Source: Rhizobium sp. ICMP 5592 (lineage in GTDB: Bacteria > Pseudomonadota > Alphaproteobacteria > Rhizobiales > Rhizobiaceae). From it: 64,000 nucleotides of DNA. Shown here in pieces: positions 45,356 to 53,181 of the stretch; the stretch's first letter is position 1, and every line of letters begins with the position of its first letter. A program made the position numbers and the translations under genes. The notes beneath the pieces are model-generated. The model saw nothing but the letters and a program-made list of their open reading frames with translations, was not told where the DNA came from and searched no databases. The stretch is taken from positions 187,893-251,892 of the forward strand of contig NZ_QSNT01000003.1 in the NCBI RefSeq assembly GCF_009498525.1. The letters run 5' to 3'.

Positions 45356-45609
45356 TGACGAAGCTCGTCTATTTCGCCTGGGTGCGGGAGCGAATCGGCA
45401 AGGGAGAGGAAGAGATTTCCCTCCCCTCTGACGTGGTCACCGTTGGCGATCTCCTCAACCATTTGAAGACCTTGGGCGAGGAATACGAGACGGCGCTTCA
45501 ATTTCCCGACGCGATCCGGGTCGCCATCAATATGGAACATGCCGATCACGACGAACCGATCGCTGGCGCCCGCGAAATCGGCATATTCCCGCCGATGACG
45601 GGTGGGTGA
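45352..45609 (+). CDS. moaD: Molybdopterin synthase small subunit MoaD
   Basis: The 85-residue ubiquitin-like protein carries the sulfur as a C-terminal thiocarboxylate. The terminal Gly-Gly is present in IFPPMTGG. The N-terminal strand is TKLVYFAWVRERIGKGEEEI. Two ATG codons occur in tandem at 45352 and 45355. The first overlaps the pgsA stop. The partner MoaE lies 124 bases downstream beyond a hairpin-rich element. Confidence 0.92.
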   Translation: MMTKLVYFAWVRERIGKGEEEISLPSDVVTVGDLLNHLKTLGEEYETALQFPDAIRVAINMEHADHDEPIAGAREIGIFPPMTGG

Positions 45610-45733
45610 GGAGCAGTCGGGCAAAGCCCGAGCAATCGATCCAGTGAATCGATTGCAGCGACGAACGCCCTGAGCCAGAGCGAAGGGCCGGGAGTCTCCA
45701 CAATCTCTTTGAGAGGGTGATAAGGAAATTGCA
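45610..45733. repeat. Hairpin-rich intergenic element between moaD and moaE
   Basis: The moaD-moaE gap holds two neat hairpins: CGGGC-AAA-GCCCG at 45618-45630 and GCAATCGAT with ATCGATTGC (9 bp, 7-base loop) at 45632-45656. A stretch around GAACGCCCTGAGCCAGAGCG follows. The whole resembles a dispersed rhizobial repeat more than a terminator, since no T-run follows. A molybdenum-cofactor riboswitch was considered, but its conserved core was not recognised. The AAGGAAATTGCA before moaE is a normal binding site. Confidence 0.45.
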
Positions 45734-46201
45734 ATGACCTCCCCACTCGTCAAAGTCCAGCGTGAGGACTTCGATCTCCAAACCGAGATCGATCGCCTGA
45801 CAAATGGGCGGCATGATATCGGCGCCGTCGTCACTTTTTCCGGCCTCTGCCGCGACGAAGGCGGAATGCTGGGCGCGCTGGAGCTTGAGCATTATCCCGG
45901 CATGGCGGAAGCGGAGATCGCCCGCATCGCGACGCTTGCCATCGAGCGTTTCGAGCTTCGCGGCCTGACCGCCATTCACCGCTACGGCAGAATCGCACCC
46001 GGCGAAAACATCGTCCTCGTCATCGCCGCCGCTCCGCATCGGCAAGCCGCTTTCGACGGCGCCAATTTTGTCATGGACTTCCTGAAAACCTCCGCACCCT
46101 TCTGGAAGAAGGAACACGCCAAGGATGGCACGGAAGGCGACTGGGTGTCGGCCAAGGATGCCGACGATGCCGCGCGGGACAAGTGGGCCGGCGACAAATA
46201 G
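45734..46201 (+). CDS. moaE: Molybdopterin synthase large subunit MoaE
   Basis: The 155-residue catalytic subunit inserts sulfur into precursor Z to make molybdopterin. Family segments are VVTFSGLCRDEGGMLGALEL, EHYPGMAEAEIARI, IHRYGRIAPGENIVLV with the basic active-site region, and DFLKTSAPFWKKEH with the catalytic lysines. The length is normal. It forms the enzyme with MoaD from the gene upstream and should serve the molybdopterin oxidoreductase found at 35633-37756, among others. Confidence 0.95.
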   Translation: MTSPLVKVQREDFDLQTEIDRLTNGRHDIGAVVTFSGLCRDEGGMLGALELEHYPGMAEAEIARIATLAIERFELRGLTAIHRYGRIAPGENIVLVIAAAPHRQAAFDGANFVMDFLKTSAPFWKKEHAKDGTEGDWVSAKDADDAARDKWAGDK

Positions 46202-46205
46202 GCTC

Positions 46206-47102
46206 TCAGGGAACCACGCGCTCGCGCCGGCTCAGCACCAACAGCAGGACCAGCAGCGAGAAGATCACGAAATCCCGCCACAGGAACGGGCCATAGGCGC
46301 CCCACAGGGTCTCGAACAGGCCGAGCAGCGCCGCCCCGCCCGCCGATTTCAGCGGATCGGAATAGCCGCCGACGGCGGCGATCAACAACACCTTCAGCCC
46401 GAACATCAGACCGGCGCCGAAATCCATCGTGCCGTAATAGGATGTCGCCAGCAGGCCGCAGACGGTGGCGACTAGGGCGGAGGCGACATAGGCGAGGAGA
46501 AAGACGCGGTTGGCGCTTGTGCCGCAAAGCTCGGCGGCCAGCGCATCATCCGTCACCGCTCGCCAGATGCGGCCCCATCCGGTATATCGGAGCACATAGG
46601 CTCCGCCGAGGACCATCAGGACCATCAGCACGGTGTTGATAAGCTGGATCTTGGTGAGCGTAACGCGGAAATCGCCGCTGTCCCAGAAGACGATCATCTC
46701 GTTCAGAAAAGGCGGCAGCCAGATGCCGCGCGTATTGGAGGCGAGCCGCGCCGTCTCCATCAGGATGATCATCATGCCGAGAGCCGCGACGATCACCGTG
46801 TTCGGCGACTTGCGCGATAACGGCAGCATGATCGCACGGCCGACGAGAAGACTTGTTCCGAGCGTATAGAAAGCCGCGATGGCCGCGCCGAAAGCAAGAG
46901 CCGCCGGCAGGATCAGGATGAGCCTCGTATAGCCGACGTCGGTGAACAGGACCAGCATCTGGCCGGCAAAGGCAAAGAGCGCGCCATAGGTGATGTCGGC
47001 CCGCTTCATCACCCCAAAAGCAACGGCGTAGCCGAAGGCCAGCGCGGCATAGAGTGCCGCAAGCGGAACGGCATTTGCCAATTGCTGCAGGAGATAGGCC
47101 AT
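46206..47102 (-). CDS. Branched-chain amino acid ABC transporter permease, LivH type, without partners
   Basis: The 298-residue membrane protein has the LivH permease pattern: LQQLANAVPLAALYAALAFG at the N-terminus, about eight helices and the conserved GRIWRAVTDDALAAELCGTS followed by GLKVLLIAAVGGYSDPLKSA. It needs LivM, LivF/G ATPases and a binding protein, but none is adjacent here: moaE ends 4 bases away and the divergent gene is a regulator. Start ATG 47102 has a strong GGGAGGA binding site. It may work with subunits encoded elsewhere or be a remnant. Confidence 0.85.
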   Translation of the reverse strand: MAYLLQQLANAVPLAALYAALAFGYAVAFGVMKRADITYGALFAFAGQMLVLFTDVGYTRLILILPAALAFGAAIAAFYTLGTSLLVGRAIMLPLSRKSPNTVIVAALGMMIILMETARLASNTRGIWLPPFLNEMIVFWDSGDFRVTLTKIQLINTVLMVLMVLGGAYVLRYTGWGRIWRAVTDDALAAELCGTSANRVFLLAYVASALVATVCGLLATSYYGTMDFGAGLMFGLKVLLIAAVGGYSDPLKSAGGAALLGLFETLWGAYGPFLWRDFVIFSLLVLLLVLSRRERVVP

Positions 47103-47122
47103 CGATCCTCCCATGGTCGGCA

Positions 47123-47159
47123 AATAGTAACTGGTAAAACCAATTTTACCAGTTATAAT
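47123..47159. promoter_or_regulatory. Divergent promoters sharing a perfect 12-bp inverted repeat
   Basis: TAACTGGTAAAA (47128-47139) and TTTTACCAGTTA (47144-47155) are exact inverted copies around CCAA. On the plus strand TATAAT at 47154-47159 is a consensus -10 that would place transcription start at the ATG of the CGNR gene. On the minus strand TACTAT at 47123-47128 is a fair -10 for the permease. The same hexamer CTGGTA stands near the -35 position of both. This has the form of an operator for a dimeric regulator, most simply the adjacent CGNR protein. Confidence 0.65.
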
Positions 47160-47165
47160 TTCATC

Positions 47166-47717
47166 ATGAACTTTTCCTGGACCCCGCATCGTTTTTCCGG
47201 TGGCGCGCTGGCGCTGGATGTCGCCAACAGCGTCATTCTGCGCCATGACGACGAGCGACGCACCGATCGTTTCGAAGCTTCCGGACAGATGGAGAGTTTT
47301 CCGAAGGCAGCCGCGAATTTCTGCGCCGAACGGGCGCTGTTCGGCGATATCCTGCCGGTACGGCCGGAAAACAAATCCGGCTTCATCACACTCCGCGAGG
47401 CGATCGACCGCTATTTTCGCGCCCGTACTCTCGATCACGGCGCCGATGCGCTTCTGGCCGAGTTGCTGGAGGCGCTATCGAAAGTGCTGAGACGGGCTAC
47501 CTCTCCCGATGGGCTCGATGCCGCGACGGTGCATTCCACCCTGCGGCTGATCGCGATGCCCGATCCCGAGCGCATGAAGATCTGCCGCAACTGCGGCTGG
47601 CTGTTCATCGACCGCAGCAAGAACAAAAGCCGGGCCTGGTGCGACATGGCGGTCTGCGGCAACCGCGCCAAGGCAAGCCGGCATTATCGCCGCAAAAGGG
47701 AGGAGAGCACGCCATGA
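47166..47717 (+). CDS. CGNR zinc-finger transcriptional regulator with ABATE domain
   Basis: The 183-residue product has an N-terminal ABATE-like domain (about residues 1-130, beginning FSGGALALDVANSVILRHDD) and a C-terminal CGNR zinc finger. The ligands are C140, C143, C159 and C164 in ICRNCGWLFIDRSKNKSR and WCDMAVCGNRAKASRHYRR. Such proteins bind DNA as stress or metabolic regulators. ATG 47166 has no Shine-Dalgarno sequence and lies 7 bases after a consensus -10, so the mRNA is probably leaderless. It is divergent from the LivH-type permease and overlaps the lipoprotein gene by four bases. Confidence 0.9.
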   Translation: MNFSWTPHRFSGGALALDVANSVILRHDDERRTDRFEASGQMESFPKAAANFCAERALFGDILPVRPENKSGFITLREAIDRYFRARTLDHGADALLAELLEALSKVLRRATSPDGLDAATVHSTLRLIAMPDPERMKICRNCGWLFIDRSKNKSRAWCDMAVCGNRAKASRHYRRKREESTP

Positions 47718-48223
47718 AGACCGGGATGATCGTTTTGATGGCGGCAATCGCCGGGCTAACCCTTGCCGGTTGCCAGCGGGAACCGGAAAGCGGGCCAACC
47801 GAACTCAGCGGCCGGCTCTTCGTTTTCAACTATCGCGTCGCGACCGCGAGCTATATGATCACCCTGAAGAAGATCGCGCCGATCCCGGAAGGCACGACGG
47901 CCATCGCGGAATTCGAAAATCCGGCAGGCGGCGATCCCCTGGTGGTGCGGCAGAAGATCTTTGCGTTCTGGGACAAGATCACGCTCGAAAGCCCTGATCT
48001 GCGCTGCGTGCGCAAAGACCGCCCCTATTCCGTCTCGATCAGGCTGGTCGATGCCAGCGACAAGACGATCCAGACCATCAAGACCGAGGTGAAATCCGAT
48101 CTCGACCAGACCGTGCTGCCGACGAGGCCGCTGGTGGTCGGCCCGGTCTACACTGAAAATCCGGAGGTCTTCAAAGCTGACGGCAGCGTCGACTACGGAC
48201 ACGATAGCACCTGCCCGGCATGA
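47714..48223 (+). CDS. Lipoprotein of unknown function
   Basis: The 169-residue product has a lipoprotein signal with lipobox LAGC, the lipidated cysteine being C20 (GMIVLMAAIAGLTLAGCQRE). The mature part has beta-strand-rich segments such as GRLFVFNYRVATASYMITLK and a single later cysteine pair region (DLRCVRKD and DSTCPA). No family was recognised. It is translationally coupled to the CGNR regulator by an ATGA overlap, which suggests a common signal or target. A strong terminator follows. Confidence 0.78.
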   Translation: MKTGMIVLMAAIAGLTLAGCQREPESGPTELSGRLFVFNYRVATASYMITLKKIAPIPEGTTAIAEFENPAGGDPLVVRQKIFAFWDKITLESPDLRCVRKDRPYSVSIRLVDASDKTIQTIKTEVKSDLDQTVLPTRPLVVGPVYTENPEVFKADGSVDYGHDSTCPA

Positions 48224-48252
48224 AAAAGCCGGGGCGCAAGGCCCCGGCTTTT
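48224..48252. terminator. Bidirectional terminator between the lipoprotein gene and ndk
   Basis: AAAAGCCGGGGC pairs with GCCCCGGCTTTT around GCAAG, a perfect 12-bp stem with T-runs on both strands. It separates two convergent genes. Confidence 0.9.
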
Positions 48253-48297
48253 CCTCAATCAATTCAGTCTTTTCAGCGCTTCGGCTGAAAGGCTGAT

Positions 48298-48720
48298 TCA
48301 GCCAACGATTTCGGTTTCGGCGAACCAGTAGGCGATCTCGACGGCAGCGGTTTCCGGAGCGTCGGAGCCGTGAACGGAGTTTTCGCCGATCGAAAGGGCG
48401 TGGATCTTGCGGATCGTGCCTTCAGCCGCGTTGGCCGGGTTGGTTGCGCCCATGATTTCACGGTTCTTCAGGATGGCGCCTTCGCCTTCCAGGACCTGAA
48501 CGACGGTCGGGCCGGAGGTCATGCCTTCGACGAGTTCGCCGAAGAAAGGACGTTCCTTGTGAACGGCGTAGAAGCCTTCAGCTTCGCGCGTGCTCATCCA
48601 GACGCGCTTGGAAGCGATGACGCGCAGGCCATTGTCTTCAAAAATCTTGGTGATGGCGCCGGTCAGGTTACGCTTGGTTGCGTCCGGCTTGATCATCGAA
48701 AAAGTGCGTTCAATCGCCAT
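48298..48720 (-). CDS. ndk: Nucleoside diphosphate kinase
   Basis: The 140-residue kinase balances nucleoside triphosphate pools by transferring phosphate through a histidine. Family marks are [20 protein letters not shown] at the N-terminus, [18 protein letters not shown] and the active-site [20 protein letters not shown] with the catalytic histidine in VHGSD. The length is standard. It is monocistronic and divergent from the DinB-like gene. Confidence 0.97.
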   Translation of the reverse strand: MAIERTFSMIKPDATKRNLTGAITKIFEDNGLRVIASKRVWMSTREAEGFYAVHKERPFFGELVEGMTSGPTVVQVLEGEGAILKNREIMGATNPANAAEGTIRKIHALSIGENSVHGSDAPETAAVEIAYWFAETEIVG

Positions 48721-48948
48721 GGGTCAATTCCTTGTATTCAGAGAAAAGTGGGCGGTCTTTACCCGCCCCACAGCCTGAAAACAAGGGGCATACGCCAATT
48801 TCACGCCACTGTCACAGTCCGGACAGGCGATTCGCGGCGAGGCCGACTGAGGAACGACAATCCCATCGTCAAATTTCATTGATGCCATCAGCCCCATTTG
48901 CTCAATTTTATTCTAGGTTTGCAGCAAAGCCCCAAGAGGAGAACCAAT

Positions 48949-49458
48949 ATGCACAGACACTTCGGAATGTTCGCTCACTACAATCGCTGGGCCAATACCC
49001 TGCTATACGACGCCGCTACCCAACTCAGCGATGCGGAATATCGCGAAGACCACGGTGCCTTCTTCGGCTCGCTAGGCGCCACACTCAACCATCTACTGGT
49101 GGCCGACCGGATATGGATGCGCCGCTTCACCGGCACCGGCGAGGCCCCAGCGACCTTGAACGCCATCCTGCATGACAATCTTGTCAACCTGCGTGCTGCT
49201 CGCGAGGCCGAGGACCAACGTATCATCGATTGGGTCGAGACACTCGATGATGAGACACTGGTCGCAGACATCACCTACTCGCCCATCACCTTGCCAGGTG
49301 CCATCGCACACCCGCTGAGGGCTGCAGTCACACATTTGTTCAACCACCAGACCCACCACCGTGGCCAATGCCACATGACGCTGACAGCCATGGGAAAGCC
49401 GTCGCTGGGGCTCGATCTGCTGCATTTCCTGCGCGGCGAAGGAAGACACTGGATGTAA
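48949..49458 (+). CDS. DinB-family protein
   Basis: The 169-residue four-helix-bundle protein has the DinB/YfiT metal triad: H48 in TLNHLLVADRIW, and H133 and H137 in LFNHQTHHRGQ. It is a likely metal-dependent thiol transferase or hydrolase of unknown substrate, a family once linked to DNA damage but widely used in thiol metabolism. ATG 48949 follows AAGAGGAG. It resembles the Rhizobium damage-inducible DinB group. No SOS box was seen in the 228-base gap upstream. Confidence 0.85.
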   Translation: MHRHFGMFAHYNRWANTLLYDAATQLSDAEYREDHGAFFGSLGATLNHLLVADRIWMRRFTGTGEAPATLNAILHDNLVNLRAAREAEDQRIIDWVETLDDETLVADITYSPITLPGAIAHPLRAAVTHLFNHQTHHRGQCHMTLTAMGKPSLGLDLLHFLRGEGRHWM

Positions 49459-49620
49459 AGTTAAAGGCGAGCCATTGGTCCGCGATTGCAGTCGTGCATT
49501 GTCGTACCGTCTAATTTTGATGCGAGATCACACCGATAAGACGTTTCGTTCATGTTGCCTTAACCTGCGAGCCTGCAAATTGGAGAGATATATCAGCCGG
49601 GTGGCAATCAGAGAGTGGGC

Positions 49621-50127
49621 ATGAAGAGTTCCAAGGCAGGTGTTTTGGCATATTCCATCGGCGATGACCATGGCGAGGCGGAGACCGAGCTTGAGGCGAT
49701 CGGCCGTCATATGGCCAAACTGAAGGTCAAGAACCTGCCGCGCAACTACCAGCTCTTCCATGAGGCACTTTACGGCCATGATCGCGAGATCGCCAGCGAG
49801 ATTGCGGCACTTGGCCCTACCCCGTCGCAAACCAAACTCGACGATATCGGCTTGAAACATCACCTCGTCAGCCATTGCGGCCTGGTCGCCCGGAAGTCAG
49901 AAACCGACGCGGCCGAGATGCTGCGCGATGTGGCCAATCAGCTGGCTGAAGGGCTGAGGAAGAAGCAGCGCTTCACCCGAGAGAGAGACGCGGCGCCGCA
50001 GACCGCCGACGCTATGGACTGTCTCAACGCCTTGCTCAGCAATCTGCTGCTTTATGAAACCGAGCTGACCGAACGGCTGCGGGACTGCGCCAACCTGCCG
50101 GTGCAAGCACGCGACGCGCGCGTCTAA
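49621..50127 (+). CDS. Small cytosolic protein, possibly a diguanylate-cyclase N-terminal domain without GGDEF
   Basis: The 168-residue helical protein contains IGRHMAKLKVKNLPRNYQLF and HEALYGHD, which loosely resembles the N-terminal region of some rhizobial GGDEF proteins, but no GGDEF domain follows. The frame ends 50 bases before the ABC-F gene, and no shifted remainder is visible. The C-terminal part has heptad-like leucines (CLNALLSNLLLYETELTERL) that could form a coiled coil. ATG 49621 is chosen. A GTG at 49615 is in frame. The function is unknown. Confidence 0.65.
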   Translation: MKSSKAGVLAYSIGDDHGEAETELEAIGRHMAKLKVKNLPRNYQLFHEALYGHDREIASEIAALGPTPSQTKLDDIGLKHHLVSHCGLVARKSETDAAEMLRDVANQLAEGLRKKQRFTRERDAAPQTADAMDCLNALLSNLLLYETELTERLRDCANLPVQARDARV

Positions 50128-50176
50128 GGGCTCAGCGGCTCTTGCCTTCGGCGCGGAGTTCGGCCAAAACCGCGCC

Positions 50177-52066
50177 ATGATTTCGATTTCCGACCTTTCC
50201 GCCCGCATTGCCGGCCGTCTCCTCATCGACCATGCCAACGTGACGCTTCCGGCGGGCACGAAAGCCGGGCTTGTCGGCAAGAACGGCGCCGGCAAATCGA
50301 CGCTCTTCCGGGTGATCACCGGTGATTTTGCCGCCGAAAGCGGTTCGGTCTCGATCCCGCGCAACGCCCGCATCGGCCAGGTGGCGCAGGAAGCGCCGGG
50401 CACGGAAGAGCCACTGATGGAGATCGTGCTGAAGGCCGACAAGGAGCGCACCGCCCTGCTGGCGGAGGCCGAGACGGCGACCGATCCGCATCGTATCGCC
50501 GACATCCAGACGCGGCTTGCCGATATCGGCGCCCATTCCGCCGAAGCCCGGGCCGCCAGCATTCTGGCCGGCCTCGGTTTCGACCATGAAGCGCAGCACC
50601 GCCCCGCCTCCTCCTTTTCCGGCGGCTGGCGCATGCGCGTTGCGCTTGCGGCCGTGCTGTTCGCCGAGCCGGACCTGCTGCTGCTCGACGAGCCGACCAA
50701 CTATCTCGACCTTGAAGGCACGCTCTGGCTGGAAGACTATATCCGCCGCTATCCGCACACGGTCATCATCATCTCGCATGACCGCGACCTCTTGAACACG
50801 GCCGTCAACGCCATCGTCCATCTCGATCAGAAGAAGCTGACCTTCTATCGCGGCTCCTACGACCAGTTCGAGCGGCAGAAGGCGGAGGCCGACGAGCTGC
50901 AGATGAAGGCGAAGGTCAAGAACGATGCGGCGCGCAAGCACCTGCAGAGCTTCATCGACCGCTTCAAGGCCAAGGCAACGAAGGCCCGGCAGGCGCAATC
51001 GCGCGTCAAGGCGCTGGAGCGCATGGGCACGGTCGCCGCCGTCATCGAAGATCATGTGATGGGCTTCAGCTTTCCGGAACCCGAAAAGCAGGCGGCATCG
51101 CCGATCATCGCCGTTACCGGTGGCGCTGTCGGCTACGAGCCCGGCAAGCCGATCCTGAAGCGCCTCAACCTGCGCATCGATGCCGACGACCGCATCGCGC
51201 TCCTCGGCTCGAACGGCAACGGCAAATCCACCTTCGCGAAATTCGTCTCCGGCCGTCTCGATGCCGATAGCGGCGACGTGAAGCTGGCGCCGAATCTGAA
51301 GATCGGCTTCTTCGCGCAGCATCAGCTTGACGACCTCATACCGAACCAGACCGCCGTCGAGCATGTCCGGCGCCGCATGCCGGATGCGCCGGAGGCGAAG
51401 GTGCGGGCCCGCGTCGCGCAGATGGGCCTGGCGACCGAGAAGATGGATACGCCGGTGAAGGACCTCTCTGGTGGCGAGAAGGCGCGGCTGCTGATGGGGC
51501 TTGCCGCCTTCGACGCGCCGAACCTGCTGATCCTCGACGAACCGACCAACCATCTCGACATCGACAGCCGTAACGCGCTGATCCAGGCACTCAACGAATA
51601 TTCTGGCGCCGTCATCCTGATCTCGCACGATCGCCATCTGATCGAGGCGACCGTCGACCGGCTGTGGCTGGTGCGCGACGGCACGGTTTCGAACTTCGAC
51701 GGCGATCTTGAGGAATACCGCAGCCTCGTCGTCGCCAGCCCCAAGGCCAGGGATGACAAGGGCAAGGCGAACGGCACCGACGACGCCGTCTCCAAGGCGG
51801 ATCAGCGCAAGCTCAATGCCGATCGCCGCGCCTCGCTCGCGCCGCTCCGGAAAAAGATCAACGAAATCGAATCCTTGACGGCCAAGCTGGAGAAATTGAT
51901 TCAGGCGCTTGATGTGGAACTTGCGGATCCCGCACTCTACGAGAAGGCCCCCACCAAGGCAGCCGAGAAAGCCAAGCAGCGCTCCGATGCGGCGGACAAG
52001 CTTGCCACCGCCGAAGAGCAGTGGCTTGAGCTTTCCTCAGAATATGAAAGCGCAATGGCCGGTTAG
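50177..52066 (+). CDS. ABC-F family ATP-binding protein
   Basis: The 629-residue protein has two tandem ABC ATPase domains and no membrane segment: Walker A GKNGAGKST near residue 35, signature FSGGWRMRVALA, then a second Walker A GSNGNGKST and signature LSGGEKARLLMG. A charged linker (FERQKAEADELQMKAKVKND) joins them, and the C-terminus is coiled (RRASLAPLRKKINEIESLTA). This is the ribosome-associated translation factor or antibiotic-protection class, closest in plan to YheS/Uup. It follows the small protein gene closely. Confidence 0.92.
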   Translation: MISISDLSARIAGRLLIDHANVTLPAGTKAGLVGKNGAGKSTLFRVITGDFAAESGSVSIPRNARIGQVAQEAPGTEEPLMEIVLKADKERTALLAEAETATDPHRIADIQTRLADIGAHSAEARAASILAGLGFDHEAQHRPASSFSGGWRMRVALAAVLFAEPDLLLLDEPTNYLDLEGTLWLEDYIRRYPHTVIIISHDRDLLNTAVNAIVHLDQKKLTFYRGSYDQFERQKAEADELQMKAKVKNDAARKHLQSFIDRFKAKATKARQAQSRVKALERMGTVAAVIEDHVMGFSFPEPEKQAASPIIAVTGGAVGYEPGKPILKRLNLRIDADDRIALLGSNGNGKSTFAKFVSGRLDADSGDVKLAPNLKIGFFAQHQLDDLIPNQTAVEHVRRRMPDAPEAKVRARVAQMGLATEKMDTPVKDLSGGEKARLLMGLAAFDAPNLLILDEPTNHLDIDSRNALIQALNEYSGAVILISHDRHLIEATVDRLWLVRDGTVSNFDGDLEEYRSLVVASPKARDDKGKANGTDDAVSKADQRKLNADRRASLAPLRKKINEIESLTAKLEKLIQALDVELADPALYEKAPTKAAEKAKQRSDAADKLATAEEQWLELSSEYESAMAG

Positions 52067-52100
52067 AACGGTTGATTCCGCAGGCCATCCAGCGCCGATC

Positions 52101-52119
52101 CTAACCGATCATTAACCAT
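52101..52119 (+). promoter_or_regulatory. Candidate CtrA box upstream of the polysaccharide deacetylase gene
   Basis: CTAA-N7-TTAACCAT differs at one position from the TTAA-N7-TTAAC consensus described for CtrA, and the right half equals the TTAACCAT half-site. It lies 51-69 bases before the deacetylase start, in the only intergenic space of the locus. Confidence 0.38.
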
Positions 52120-52169
52120 AGTCGGAGAAAATGCGCCCAACATTCAAACACATATGTTGAGCGCTTCCG

Positions 52170-53060
52170 ATGACCTACCGTCTCCTATTGGCCGGCCTTG
52201 CCGTGTCCCTGTCCCTTGCCGGTTGCGCCACGAAGCCAGGGGGCGAGGCATCGCTGAAGACGAGCTTTGCCGCCGAGGAGCCGCAACGCAAGACATTGAA
52301 GGCCAACGACCCCATCGAGATGGAGCCGACCAAATGGGCGAGCACCGATCCTGAGACGCGCGAAACAAGCGACGAGGGCCGCTCCCACACACTCGCCGGA
52401 CGCACGCTGGAAGTTTCCTCCCTGCAAGACCTGAAGCTCGCCGACAGAGAAGTCATCCTGAGCTTCGACGACGGCCCTGCCCCCGGCAAGACGGAGCGCA
52501 TTCTCGCGACACTCGACAAATTCGGCGTCAAGGCGACGTTCATGATGGTCGGCGAGATGGCGCAGGCGCATCCGGAAACGGCGCTCAAGGTCGTTGCCGC
52601 GGGCGAAACCATCGGCAGCCACACCTTCCGCCATGCCGATCTCGACAAGATGAGCTTCGACATGGCGATGGCCGAGATCATGCGCGGCAAGAATGCTGTC
52701 GCCAAGGTCGTCGGCACGGATGTTCCCTTCTTCCGCTTCCCTTACCTTGCCGACTCCAGGCGCCTGCGCGCGGCCGTCACCATGCGTGATCTCGTGATCA
52801 TGGATGTGGATGTCGACAGCAAGGACTATTTCACCCTGTCGCCTGCCGCCGTTGCGGCGCGCACCATGAACGAGCTGCGCAAGCGCGGCCGTGGCATCGT
52901 CCTGATGCACGACATCCACCAGCGCACCGCCACCATGCTGCCCGCCCTTCTGACCCGCATGGAAAAAGAGGGCTACAAGGTCGTGACGCTGAAGTACAAA
53001 GCCGCCCCCAAGCCGACTTCGGATCTGGTCGCCCAGGCCGATATCAAGATGGTTCGCTGA
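52170..53060 (+). CDS. Lipoprotein polysaccharide deacetylase (NodB-homology domain)
   Basis: The 296-residue product has a lipobox LAGC (C19), a linker of about 75 residues, then a NodB-homology domain. The first motif is SFDDGPAP (98-105, with the catalytic and metal aspartates) and the second is SHTFRH (150-155, metal histidines H151 and H155). FRFPYLADS and IVLMHDIHQRT complete it. It probably removes N-acetyl groups from a cell-envelope polysaccharide, possibly peptidoglycan, while anchored in a membrane. A candidate CtrA box precedes it. Confidence 0.88.
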   Translation: MTYRLLLAGLAVSLSLAGCATKPGGEASLKTSFAAEEPQRKTLKANDPIEMEPTKWASTDPETRETSDEGRSHTLAGRTLEVSSLQDLKLADREVILSFDDGPAPGKTERILATLDKFGVKATFMMVGEMAQAHPETALKVVAAGETIGSHTFRHADLDKMSFDMAMAEIMRGKNAVAKVVGTDVPFFRFPYLADSRRLRAAVTMRDLVIMDVDVDSKDYFTLSPAAVAARTMNELRKRGRGIVLMHDIHQRTATMLPALLTRMEKEGYKVVTLKYKAAPKPTSDLVAQADIKMVR

Positions 53061-53093
53061 GGCGGATAGACAGCAGAAATCTGTATGACGGCA

Positions 53094-53129
53094 TGCACTT
53101 GGGGAAGCATGGTTGCTTCTCCGGGTGCA
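53094..53129 (+). terminator. Terminator after the polysaccharide deacetylase gene
   Basis: A long hairpin of about 16 pairs, including three G-T wobbles, has a TGGT loop and is followed by TTTTGATTTG. It lies 33 bases after the stop codon. Confidence 0.7.
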
Positions 53130-53181
53130 TTTTGATTTGTTTATATGCGATTCACATTATCAATAGCGTATCAGGTATCTT

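Noticed and set aside
45610..45733. Molybdenum-cofactor riboswitch before moaE
   Set aside because: Hairpins are present, but I could not recognise the conserved core of that RNA, and the position inside a moaD-moaE pair is unusual. It is treated as a repeat-like element instead.
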